Of a DNA stretch of 64,000 nucleotides, positions 9,037-17,200 are shown one piece after another. The notes beneath the pieces are model-generated. The model made no database searches and had not been told where the DNA came from. It worked only from the letters and a program-made list of their open reading frames with translations. Position 1 is the first letter of the stretch, and every line of letters begins with the position of its first letter. Source of the DNA: Rhizobiaceae bacterium (lineage in GTDB: Bacteria; Pseudomonadota; Alphaproteobacteria; Rhizobiales; Rhizobiaceae); assembly GCA_017643495.1 (NCBI GenBank), contig JAEPNK010000002.1, positions 620,001 to 684,000 on the forward strand, given 5' to 3'. A program made the position numbers and the translations under genes.

Positions 9037-9052
9037 CTATGTATATACATAG
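9037..9052. promoter_or_regulatory. Putative HutC/GntR operator, copy 2 (divergent promoter)
   Basis: CTATGTATATACATAG is a perfect 16-bp palindrome, identical over the inner 14 bases to the site at 8162-8177. It lies in the 87-base gap between the SDR (minus) and HisC-like (plus) starts, so one bound repressor could silence both directions. Confidence 0.75.
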
Positions 9053-9096
9053 AATACAGTTTTGAAAACTCAAAAATTTACAGAGACAAGGTAAAC

Positions 9097-10200
9097 ATGC
9101 AGACAGTCGAGAAAATACTCAGACCTGCATTAAACGATCTGAGTCCATACAATGCCGGGCTGAGCATATCAGATATCCGGAAAATGTATGACGTTGAACG
9201 TATTGCGAAGCTCGGGTCCAATGAAAATCCATTCGGTCCGGCGCCTGAAGTACTGGCGCAGCTCGCCAGTGGAATGAATGAGCTCTACCTGTACCCGGAA
9301 AGCAATGCCGGAAAATTGAGAAGTGTTCTTGCTGAATATCTCGACCTGGATGAAAATTCCCTCGTTTTCGGAAACGGCTCTGAAGAACTCCTGTCAATCA
9401 TCAGTCGCAGCGTCGTTGAACCGGGCGACCGGGTGGTTACACTCTATCCGTCATTTCCACTCCATGAAGACTACGTTCGCTTGATGGGCGGGATTATCGA
9501 GCCGGTCACGGTCACAAATGAACTCGCCATCGATATCGATAAACTTGTCGATGCTGTAAAACAGCCAGCCAAGATGCTGATCTTCGCAAATCCGATGAAC
9601 CCGGTTGGTGCGTGGCTATCTCCAACAGAACTCAAGGCAATTCTGGCGGCAACCCACCCCGACACCCTCATCGTGCTTGATGAAGCCTATCATGAATACG
9701 CGTCCGAAGGAGATTATGCCTCGGGACTAGAATATCTCACTCCTGAAAATGGCAACTGGATAGTGCTTCGAACCTTCTCGAAGGCTTGGGGTTTGGCTGG
9801 CATGCGAATAGGCTTTGGCGTCTGCAGTTCTCTGGCGCTACGCTCAGCCCTTGATCTCACCCGCACACCATTCAATATCAATTCGTTGGCCCAAACCGCG
9901 GCAATTTCAGCCATCGAACAGCACACCTATATGAAACACCACGTGGCTCTTACCAATGCGGCCAAGCAGAAAGTGGAACTGGAACTGGCAGCCATAGGTC
10001 TCAAACATGCGAAATCCCTGGGAAATTTCCTGTTCTTTGATACAGGACGCTCTTCAGTTGAAGTTGCAGGCCAGTTCCTGAAGATGGGAACAATAGTCAA
10101 GCCGTGGAAACAACGAGGATTTGACACATTCATTCGGGTTTCAATCGGCAAGGATGAAGAAAATGAGCAGTTCTTGCAGAATCTAAGAATGATTATGTGA
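9097..10200 (+). CDS. HisC-like PLP aminotransferase, 367 aa
   Basis: A fold-type I class II aminotransferase of the histidinol-phosphate aminotransferase (HisC)/CobD group. Visible features are SNENPFG (residues 41-47), NPMNPVG (165-171), DEAYHEY with the pyridoxal-binding Asp at 195, the Schiff-base lysine K229 in SKAWGL, and R237. I start it at 9097 rather than further upstream because the operator palindrome occupies 9037-9052 and AAGG precedes this ATG. The gene is divergent from an SDR and shares its regulatory site with the importer/HisD-like operon. That suggests it transaminates an intermediate of the same catabolic route, perhaps after the kinase acts. The substrate is not known. 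Confidence 0.88.
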   Translation: MQTVEKILRPALNDLSPYNAGLSISDIRKMYDVERIAKLGSNENPFGPAPEVLAQLASGMNELYLYPESNAGKLRSVLAEYLDLDENSLVFGNGSEELLSIISRSVVEPGDRVVTLYPSFPLHEDYVRLMGGIIEPVTVTNELAIDIDKLVDAVKQPAKMLIFANPMNPVGAWLSPTELKAILAATHPDTLIVLDEAYHEYASEGDYASGLEYLTPENGNWIVLRTFSKAWGLAGMRIGFGVCSSLALRSALDLTRTPFNINSLAQTAAISAIEQHTYMKHHVALTNAAKQKVELELAAIGLKHAKSLGNFLFFDTGRSSVEVAGQFLKMGTIVKPWKQRGFDTFIRVSIGKDEENEQFLQNLRMIM

Positions 10201-10688
10201 TGATTTTTGATCGTGTCATGGTTTGATACTGCTTCAAGTCCTTGTTTAGACTGAATCTGGTTCCGAACCAGGGAGCATGATCCCGGAGCAAATATCTCGA
10301 TTTCTGCAGAATGTCTCAATGACCATTTTCACGAAGGCTTGGTTGTCTGGCGGCGCCCAGGCCATCACCACCCGCAATAATATTGTTTTCATATTTACCT
10401 TCAATTGTATTATCAAAATCGCCGATAACCGTAGGTATTATTGGAAAGCGCACCCATAATCACGTTGGCACCGGCATTTGAGAGCGGAAATTCTATCTTG
10501 TTAAAAACACCCGGCAGTTCTGTCTGCACTGCGATAATTCGGCACCAGGTCTCTTCGGAAATCAGCATTTAGATTATCCGACCCACCCTGCTCCATGGGT
10601 GACAGGGACAACAGGTTTATGTTTGAACCAAACCCTTCCAGGGTTCATATTCAAGCAATTGTTTCGGATCCAGATATTGGAAATACAA
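10201..10688. other. Gap of about 490 bases; palindrome and a doubtful 51-codon minus ORF
   Basis: No convincing gene is seen. At 10257-10271 CTGGTTC-C-GAACCAG forms a 7-bp-arm palindrome that may belong to the 3' end of the HisC-like gene or be a protein site. On the minus strand an ATG at 10568 opens 51 codons to a TGA at 10413 (MLISEETWCRIIAV at its start). It reads like coding sequence but matches nothing I know, and could be a remnant. A promoter for the MmgE/PrpD gene is expected near the 3' end but no strong elements were picked. Confidence 0.4.
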
Positions 10689-11999
10689 ATGCCGTTAATG
10701 GAAGACATCCTCGACCTCGCGCAGATGCCGTCGCGAGAATTGCCGGCAGGCGCCATGGAAAAGGCAAAACTGTCATTACTGGATTGGATGGTCTGCGGAT
10801 GGGCAGGAAAGGATGAGCCGCTGGCGGAAAAACTCCGCGCCCTGGCACTGCAGGAGGCTGGCTCAGAGGTCGCGACTGTCATTGGTGGAGGAAGAGCACC
10901 GGCGCGCATGGCAGCGCTGGTGAATGGCGCTACAAGTCACGCACTCGATTACGATGACACGCATTTCGCCCATGTCGGCCATTTGTCAGTCGGCATTTAT
11001 CCTGCCGCGCTCGCGGTAGCTGAAGAATCCGGGGCGTTCGCTCTCTCGATGATAGAAGCATTTCTGCTTGGGGCCGAAGCCGCCATTCGCATTGGACTGG
11101 TATTGGGGAAAAAACATTATAACCGCGGCTTCCATCAAACAGCCACGGCAGGCGCCTTTGGAGCCACGGTTGCCAGCGCACGCCTGTACGAACTTGACAG
11201 AGAGCAAACCCGAACTGCGCTTGGTCTCTGCGCGACAAGAGCATCAGGGCTGAAATCTCAATTCGGGACCATGGGCAAACCATACAATGCGGGCCTCGCG
11301 GCAAGCAATGGTGTTGAATGTGCAAAACTGGCTGCTTTGGGCTTCAGTTCGACGGATGATGGCTTGATGAACCCCCAGGGGTTTATTCCGACACATACCG
11401 ACCGTGAGGATCTTGATGCGGTGAAACTCGTCCCGACACGCGAAAAATTTCTGTTTGAAGATAACAAGTACAAGTTCCACGCCTGCTGCCACGGAACCCA
11501 TGCCATGATTGAGGGTCTTCATGATGCCGGCCTGTATGGAAAGGGATTGGGCAGTGTTTCGAAGATGGTTTTACGAACCAATCCCCGGTGGTTGAGGGTT
11601 TGTGACAACAAGGCACCCCGAACCGGCCTGGAGGTCAAGTTCAGCTATGTCTGGCTGGCAGGAATGGTCATCAGGGGAGATGACACCGGCAATGAACAGA
11701 CATTTACCGATGCACTTGCACTGGATAATGAGCTAACTGCGTTCGCCAAACACGTCACGGTGAATGGCGATCCGGAGGTGACTGATCTGCAGGCAGAGGG
11801 CGAGATTACGTTGACAAACGGTCAGGTGGTGGCGTTTCGGCATGACCTGGATGCCCCGGTGGATGACAAGCTGTTGAAAGAAAAGCTATCGAAAAAAGCA
11901 GTCTCCGCGATTGGCGAAAAAGGGAAGATAATTCTTGAGCGGCTTGAAGGTTTCGACGCCATGAAAGCGACGGATATTGGAACTTTGCTGGCCAGATGA
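10689..11999 (+). CDS. MmgE/PrpD family protein, 436 aa
   Basis: The protein matches the MmgE/PrpD family (2-methylcitrate dehydratase, aconitate decarboxylase, immune-responsive gene 1 relatives). Typical features are NGATSHALDYDDTHF near residue 80, the alanine- and glycine-rich helices after it, and KFHACCHGTHAMIEG in the middle. A GTG at 10599 would add 30 residues of poor match; the ATG at 10689 (MPLMEDILDLAQ) with GGA upstream fits better. No other propionate-cycle gene is nearby, so a methylcitrate role is not supported. It is a stand-alone gene; many such paralogues are dehydratases or decarboxylases of unknown substrates. Confidence 0.85.
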   Translation: MPLMEDILDLAQMPSRELPAGAMEKAKLSLLDWMVCGWAGKDEPLAEKLRALALQEAGSEVATVIGGGRAPARMAALVNGATSHALDYDDTHFAHVGHLSVGIYPAALAVAEESGAFALSMIEAFLLGAEAAIRIGLVLGKKHYNRGFHQTATAGAFGATVASARLYELDREQTRTALGLCATRASGLKSQFGTMGKPYNAGLAASNGVECAKLAALGFSSTDDGLMNPQGFIPTHTDREDLDAVKLVPTREKFLFEDNKYKFHACCHGTHAMIEGLHDAGLYGKGLGSVSKMVLRTNPRWLRVCDNKAPRTGLEVKFSYVWLAGMVIRGDDTGNEQTFTDALALDNELTAFAKHVTVNGDPEVTDLQAEGEITLTNGQVVAFRHDLDAPVDDKLLKEKLSKKAVSAIGEKGKIILERLEGFDAMKATDIGTLLAR

Positions 12000-12243
12000 G
12001 GGCACGTTTCCCACAAATCGAACGCGTATTTCTATTCTGTAAATTTCATCGACAAGGCTTGGCAGCAACCGCCGCAATGTTTTGATGGCTCGCCGAAACC
12101 CATACAAGCGATTGCCACACGCTTCCTGCGCTGGACCGCTCATTTATTCTTCCAGCTCCGCAACATCGTCATTGCCCTTCGCCTTGACCGTACTTGCTTC
12201 CCAGGCATTGCCATCATAGGCTGGCAGTCTGATGTAGGAACCG

Positions 12244-14208
12244 ATGACAATGAGTCCTGAACAAATCATCGCTGCAGTCACCGCCTTGATGCTGAATACA
12301 GAGAACCCGGATTTCGACCATTTGCGTTCCGGCGGGCATGACACACGCTATCCGGTGACAGTCTCCGCTTGTGACTTTCCGCCTGCTCCTTTCGAAGTCG
12401 AGGGCAAAACAATCCTCTGCGGCACCGTCGAGGTTCCCGAAGACTATGACAAACCGCAAGGTCGGCGTGTTGGATTGAAGTTTGCGCTTTTCGATGCACT
12501 CACCCAGTCACCCGCTCCGGACCCGCTGGTTTATTTGCACGGCGGTCCGGCCGGAGGCACCCTCCACATGATAGATGCCGTGGCAACCGCCGCCTTTCCC
12601 AAACATAGGTTGACCCGCGACATCGTAACCTTCGACCAGCGGGGTGCAGCTCTCTCTGCTGGCTCCGTCTCATGTACAAATGGACTGGCCGATCACATCC
12701 TGGACCTTGCTCTGGCCAAACGGGAAGCACCGGCGAGTGAGAATGCATATCTCGCTGAACTCGTCTCCCCCTGCGTGGAAGAAATCAAGGCATCGGGCGC
12801 TGACCTGTCCGCATACAACACCGAGAACAATGCGCGCGATGTGCAGGCATTGATGTCGGCTCTTGGCTATGGAACGTACAACGTATACGGCATCTCCTAC
12901 GGCACACGCCTTGCGCTCGAAGTAATGCGAACCGTACCCCAAGGCGTTCGCTCGGTGGTGATCGACGGGGTAGCCCCCTCTTTCGTACCGATCCTTGATA
13001 CCTTCGCCACCCCCTTTGCGGATTCCATGGACAAGCTGGCTGAACAATGCGCAGCTGATGAAGGATGCCATGCGGCTTATCCCGATATTGCTGCGTCCTT
13101 CAACGCAGCTTTCAAGAAGCTTGGGACTGATCCCATTCCCGGCGGGCCGAAAGACCAGGTACTGGATGACGGTACACTCTATCACACAGTCTTCGAACTT
13201 CGGAACAAATGGCGCCTGCAATACGAGATCACACCTTACCTGCCGCGTATTTTCGCCGAGGCAATGGAAGGCAAGCGTGACGCCTATGATGCGATGGTGG
13301 CCGGTTTCAATAAACAAGCGGATCCAAAAGCCGGCCTGAGCACCGCCAACTTGTCAGCAGACGAACGTGCGCTTGCGGCCTCCGCGCTGGACATGGCATC
13401 GACCATGCAATCGCTGAGCGAGGCATCTGACGCGGTTGTCACCCAACTTCGCAGCGATGTGCAGGCTGCCGTACGCTCAGCCAGTGTCGCCGAAGCATTT
13501 GATCGCCGCGCCAGCCAGGCTTTGCGCGAGATGACCGACCGAAAGGCGGCTGCCCGGTTCATGACTGAATATACAATGATGCGGTCGGGCGAACCGTCAA
13601 AAAAGGCCTTGGCCGATTTCGTCAGCAACAATTTCTCGGGAGTAGACAAGGCAGACCTGCTTGCTTTGGTTTCCGCGATGAAGCCTGAAGACGTGGAACG
13701 AACCTTCCGTATTGCGGCGCAGACCACTAAAAAATACGAGATTGCCGTGGCGAAGGCCGTGGGTTTCGACATCTATATCTGCCAAGAGTCGAGCAACAGC
13801 CTCGAGGGCTTCAACCGGGTGACAAAGAAGATCGCCGAACGCTATCCGATTTTTGGCGACCCATATTTTCGCACGGCTGCAACCGGCACTCTCGACCAGT
13901 GCACGTATTTCGAAAAATTCCCGCGCAAAGGGTTCCCGGATCCCGTCGTTTCGAACATCCCGACACTGGTTCTCAACGGCACACTAGACACCCAGACGTC
14001 CATGCATTGGGGAGCATTGGCAGCAAAAACGCTGAGTAACGCGCGCAACTACATTATCCCGGAAGCGGGCCACGGTACGATCATCTATCAAAGCTGCGCA
14101 AGGGATATCGCGGCAGCGTTCACCAATGATCCGAATGCAGAACTGAACGTTTCTTGTATTGATACACTTCAGCCGAAGTTCATTTTACCGGACGATCCCC
14201 TGCCATGA
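12244..14208 (+). CDS. Alpha/beta hydrolase with TAP-like C-terminal domain, 654 aa
   Basis: A serine hydrolase of the tripeptidyl-aminopeptidase/proline-iminopeptidase-like group. The oxyanion HGGPAGG, the strand FDQRGAALS, the nucleophile elbow GISYGT and a C-terminal block with NGTLDTQT and EAGHGT provide the Ser-Asp-His set. An insertion of about 250 residues separates the two halves. The ATG at 12244 follows an in-frame TAG two codons before it, so no longer N-terminus exists with this frame, and TAGGA lies just upstream. There is no classical signal peptide, only a short hydrophobic patch, which is unusual because many relatives are exported. It probably hydrolyses a peptide or ester; the natural substrate is unknown. 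It is convergent with the TolC gene. Confidence 0.85.
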   Translation: MTMSPEQIIAAVTALMLNTENPDFDHLRSGGHDTRYPVTVSACDFPPAPFEVEGKTILCGTVEVPEDYDKPQGRRVGLKFALFDALTQSPAPDPLVYLHGGPAGGTLHMIDAVATAAFPKHRLTRDIVTFDQRGAALSAGSVSCTNGLADHILDLALAKREAPASENAYLAELVSPCVEEIKASGADLSAYNTENNARDVQALMSALGYGTYNVYGISYGTRLALEVMRTVPQGVRSVVIDGVAPSFVPILDTFATPFADSMDKLAEQCAADEGCHAAYPDIAASFNAAFKKLGTDPIPGGPKDQVLDDGTLYHTVFELRNKWRLQYEITPYLPRIFAEAMEGKRDAYDAMVAGFNKQADPKAGLSTANLSADERALAASALDMASTMQSLSEASDAVVTQLRSDVQAAVRSASVAEAFDRRASQALREMTDRKAAARFMTEYTMMRSGEPSKKALADFVSNNFSGVDKADLLALVSAMKPEDVERTFRIAAQTTKKYEIAVAKAVGFDIYICQESSNSLEGFNRVTKKIAERYPIFGDPYFRTAATGTLDQCTYFEKFPRKGFPDPVVSNIPTLVLNGTLDTQTSMHWGALAAKTLSNARNYIIPEAGHGTIIYQSCARDIAAAFTNDPNAELNVSCIDTLQPKFILPDDPLP

Positions 14209-14304
14209 TACCAGGCTGCTTGCAGTGCTCTGCAACGACGCGCTGACCTGCTGCCTCAGTCTCGAGCGCACGCGAACCTCAATGGCGCCTGCCTCACAAA
14301 TTTT

Positions 14305-15732
14305 CTAGCTTGTGAGTTCTGCCAGCGAAACAGATCCGAACTGGAGTGCAATCTGCCATGCCAGTGTCACCGTGTTGATCCTGTTTGCAACGAGTTCCTG
14401 ACGCAGCTTTGCAAGTTCAACCTCATGCAGGAGGTAATCAGAGACCGGCCGCAAGCCTGCCTCGTATTCCCTGATCAAACCGGCCTTGATCTGCCTGCTT
14501 GTTGAAATCTGTTGCTTGATCAGTGTTTCTTGCCGCCTCGAACTTTGCAGGCTGTTCCACGCAAGTTCAACATCGCGCCGGATTTGGCGTTCAGTATCTT
14601 GCGCCCGGTAGCGGGAGGCAAGCGCCCTTTCCTTCGAGCGCCGGTAGCGGGCGGTAGAAGCAACGTCAATGAGCGGTACGGTCAGGCGTGCGCCGATGGA
14701 ATATTCATAATCATTTTCACGGGTACTACTGGGTTCGGCGTGTTCCCTGCTCACTCGCCCATAAAGATCCACACGGGGCAAGAATTCCGCCATTCCGGCC
14801 TTTGCCCTGTATTGCTCGGATGCAGCTTCGCTGTTGGATATGTTAATAACCGGGTTGTCACTCACAGCCTTGCGGACTGTTGCTTGTGCACTACTTGGAA
14901 CCAGCTTTTTTACATTCGGCCAGGAAAGCTTTTTCGCTGCACGATTGCCCGTATCCGAACGCCAGCGGAGCCGTTGTTCTGTTTCCAGCAATTTCAGGCG
15001 TTCAAGCTCCCTGGTGACCGTCAGAATCTCATTCCGGATTTCTGCAATATCCGTTTTTGATGCAAACCCTGCCTGGAAACGCTTTTGCGTACCGGCAAGA
15101 ACCTTCTGCAAACTTGCCCGGGATTTCGAAAGATATTCAATCTGTTTTGATGCGCCCAACAGTTGAAGATACACGCCCAAGCTCTCAAGCACCTGTTGAC
15201 GCTCAGCACTTATGACCCTGAATCGGGCGGCCTCTGCCGCAAATGCCGAAGCCGCTATTCCGGCGATTGTACCGCCGGAACGAAAAACCGGCCATTCCAG
15301 GTTAAGCGAAGATGTCTGGTTCTCTTCCTGATTGTAACGCCTCAGAGAACTCGGTGTATTGGTTCGGCCCTGATCATACTCAAAAGAAACGACGGGCAAT
15401 AGTGCTGCCGTTGCAGCCTGATGATCGCGGACGGCTGCATTGAAATCGTGGATTGTCGCCTGCAAGGCGTGACTTTCCTGAAGTGATCTCCCGAGAAAGC
15501 CACGCAACTCAAAATTGCTCGCCTCTTTTTCAGGCATATTGGCAGCTTCAGCAAGGAATTCGCCCGCTGTCCCCTGTGCTGCCCCCCTCAAGGCCCAAAC
15601 CTCGGCAAGCGATGCCGACTGCTCAATCGAGTCCAGGCTTATGGATGGACGTATGTCCGTGGCTTGGGAGGCATCACCAGAAAAGGATGCAGAAAATATT
15701 GCCACCAACCCGATTATTGCCCCGTGTCTCAT
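14305..15732 (-). CDS. TolC-family outer-membrane channel of type I secretion, 475 aa
   Basis: Outer-membrane efflux/secretion protein. It has a Sec signal (hydrophobic residues 5-20, SGDASQA around the cleavage point) and two long coiled-coil halves rich in Leu, Ala, Glu and Arg that form the periplasmic tunnel. LIDVASTARYRRSKERAL is a typical helix of the second half. It is the last gene of a three-gene exporter operon, 73 bases after the adaptor gene, and lies divergent from a candidate cargo gene across the exporter operon. Family and role are well supported. Confidence 0.9.
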   Translation of the reverse strand: MRHGAIIGLVAIFSASFSGDASQATDIRPSISLDSIEQSASLAEVWALRGAAQGTAGEFLAEAANMPEKEASNFELRGFLGRSLQESHALQATIHDFNAAVRDHQAATAALLPVVSFEYDQGRTNTPSSLRRYNQEENQTSSLNLEWPVFRSGGTIAGIAASAFAAEAARFRVISAERQQVLESLGVYLQLLGASKQIEYLSKSRASLQKVLAGTQKRFQAGFASKTDIAEIRNEILTVTRELERLKLLETEQRLRWRSDTGNRAAKKLSWPNVKKLVPSSAQATVRKAVSDNPVINISNSEAASEQYRAKAGMAEFLPRVDLYGRVSREHAEPSSTRENDYEYSIGARLTVPLIDVASTARYRRSKERALASRYRAQDTERQIRRDVELAWNSLQSSRRQETLIKQQISTSRQIKAGLIREYEAGLRPVSDYLLHEVELAKLRQELVANRINTVTLAWQIALQFGSVSLAELTS

Positions 15733-15805
15733 GCTTCATGCTCCAGGGTCCGGAGCACCGTCAGCAAATCAGGCATGGGTGGCAGAGGTTTCAACATTGC
15801 AATCA

Positions 15806-17200
15806 TCACGCTTCATTGAATGCGCGCCGCACACTGTCCATGACGGGAGCAAGAAGCCATGAGAAGAAGTTTCTGGAGCCGGTCTTGATATAAACATCCG
15901 CTTGCATTCCGACTGTCATTCTACGGACGGTGTCAGACAAAAGGCTTTCAGCATCTGGTTCAATGCGAACCAGGAAGTAAGCATCTCCAGTCCGTTCATC
16001 AATGGAACTGTTGGCAGCCACGTATGAAACTCGCCCCATAACAGGATCATGCAAGCGCTTGCTCAGGCTTGTAATCACAAGCTCCACTTCCTGGCCCTTG
16101 GCTACCTCACCTATGTCCACAGGCAAGATTCTCGTTTCCACCTCGAGTATAGCGTCATCGGGAATAAGCTCAGCGATTGCGCCTCCTGCCTCAACCACAC
16201 CGCCAATGGTGCCAATCTGCAGCTTGGCCAGTGTCCCGTTTGCGGGTGCGCGCAGTTCCGTATAGGCAACGGAAAGTTCCGCCGCCCGTATCTGCTTTTC
16301 GATACCAGCCAGTTCAGCCAGGATGGCAGAGCGTTCCTTGGCAAACTCTTCCCTGGAGCTGGAACGCAACGCAGCAATCCGGTCACGGGTCTCGGCGGCA
16401 AGAGCGGATGATTTGTCGATTTGCCCCTCAAGCTGGGAAGACTGCCCTTCAAATTCAGCCAGTTGCGTTTCCGCATCCCAAAGCACGGACTTGGCAATAT
16501 ACCCCTCCTCCGCAAGCGGCTGAATCCGGGTAATCTTGTCCAGCAATATAAGCACGCGCTCCTGATTGCGCAGCAGTCGCGAGTTGAGGCTCCTGAGTTC
16601 AAGACCATGCCCCTCAAGCTGTTTCTCCAGGGCAGAAATTTCTTTTGCAATTCGGTTGCTTGAAGCAAGATACTCCTCTTCCTGCTCTTGGCGCAGGTCA
16701 GCAAATTCATTGCCAAAATCCATGGCCACATTTTTCAGCGCGCTCTGCGTTTCACGCAGTTGACCGATCGTGTACGCGTCTGAAAGGTTGAAGTCTGAAT
16801 TTTGGGCCTTGAGGGAGCGCAGACGCCATTCCTGTGCCTTGAGCAGGCTTCGCTGAGCCAGCAAACCTGCCAGGTCGGCATTTGCCTGGGCAGGCTCAAT
16901 GCGTGCAATAAGCTCTCCTTTTTTCAGATAATCTCCGTCTTTGGCAACGATTTCCGAAACCACACCTCCATAAGGGTGCTGAATGAGCTTCGCCTGTCCT
17001 CTCGGGGTCACCATTCCGGTTGAAACAACGGACGATGCAAGCGGGAACAAAAAACCCCAGAGAACAAATATTGCCAACCCAAACCCTACCCACCGCATCC
17101 CGGCCCTCGCAACCGGAGCGGAATCGACCGGCATGGTCATACGCCAATCGGCTTCATCAATCGTTGCAGGCTGCGCCCTTGTCATGTCGCCAACCTTCAT
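15806..17200 (-). CDS. HlyD-family membrane-fusion protein of type I secretion (PrsE-like), 464 aa
   Basis: Periplasmic adaptor linking the inner-membrane ABC exporter to the TolC channel. A short cytoplasmic N-terminus is followed by one transmembrane segment (about residues 32-53). Then come a lipoyl half (VTPRGQAKLIQHPYGGVVSE), a long coiled-coil, the second lipoyl half (ELRAPANGTLAKLQIGTIGG) and a beta-barrel. The ATG overlaps the ABC gene stop (ATGA). The organisation ABC-HlyD-TolC is the classical type I secretion order. Confidence 0.92.
   Translation of the reverse strand: MKVGDMTRAQPATIDEADWRMTMPVDSAPVARAGMRWVGFGLAIFVLWGFLFPLASSVVSTGMVTPRGQAKLIQHPYGGVVSEIVAKDGDYLKKGELIARIEPAQANADLAGLLAQRSLLKAQEWRLRSLKAQNSDFNLSDAYTIGQLRETQSALKNVAMDFGNEFADLRQEQEEEYLASSNRIAKEISALEKQLEGHGLELRSLNSRLLRNQERVLILLDKITRIQPLAEEGYIAKSVLWDAETQLAEFEGQSSQLEGQIDKSSALAAETRDRIAALRSSSREEFAKERSAILAELAGIEKQIRAAELSVAYTELRAPANGTLAKLQIGTIGGVVEAGGAIAELIPDDAILEVETRILPVDIGEVAKGQEVELVITSLSKRLHDPVMGRVSYVAANSSIDERTGDAYFLVRIEPDAESLLSDTVRRMTVGMQADVYIKTGSRNFFSWLLAPVMDSVRRAFNEA

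Noticed and set aside
2671-10200. HisC and HisD read as histidine biosynthesis genes
   Set aside because: No other his genes are near, the genes lie with an importer and catabolic dehydrogenases, and the HisD zinc ligands are altered.
10277-10459. 60-codon plus-strand frame after the HisC-like gene
   Set aside because: Low-complexity translation, no ribosome site and no family resemblance.
10689-11999. Methylcitrate-cycle prpD
   Set aside because: No prpB, prpC or acnD is nearby; family membership alone does not give this function.
12144-12344. 66-codon minus-strand frame with a hydrophobic segment upstream of the hydrolase
   Set aside because: It overlaps the hydrolase start, has no ribosome site, and its hydrophobic part is antisense to coding sequence. 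No family match.
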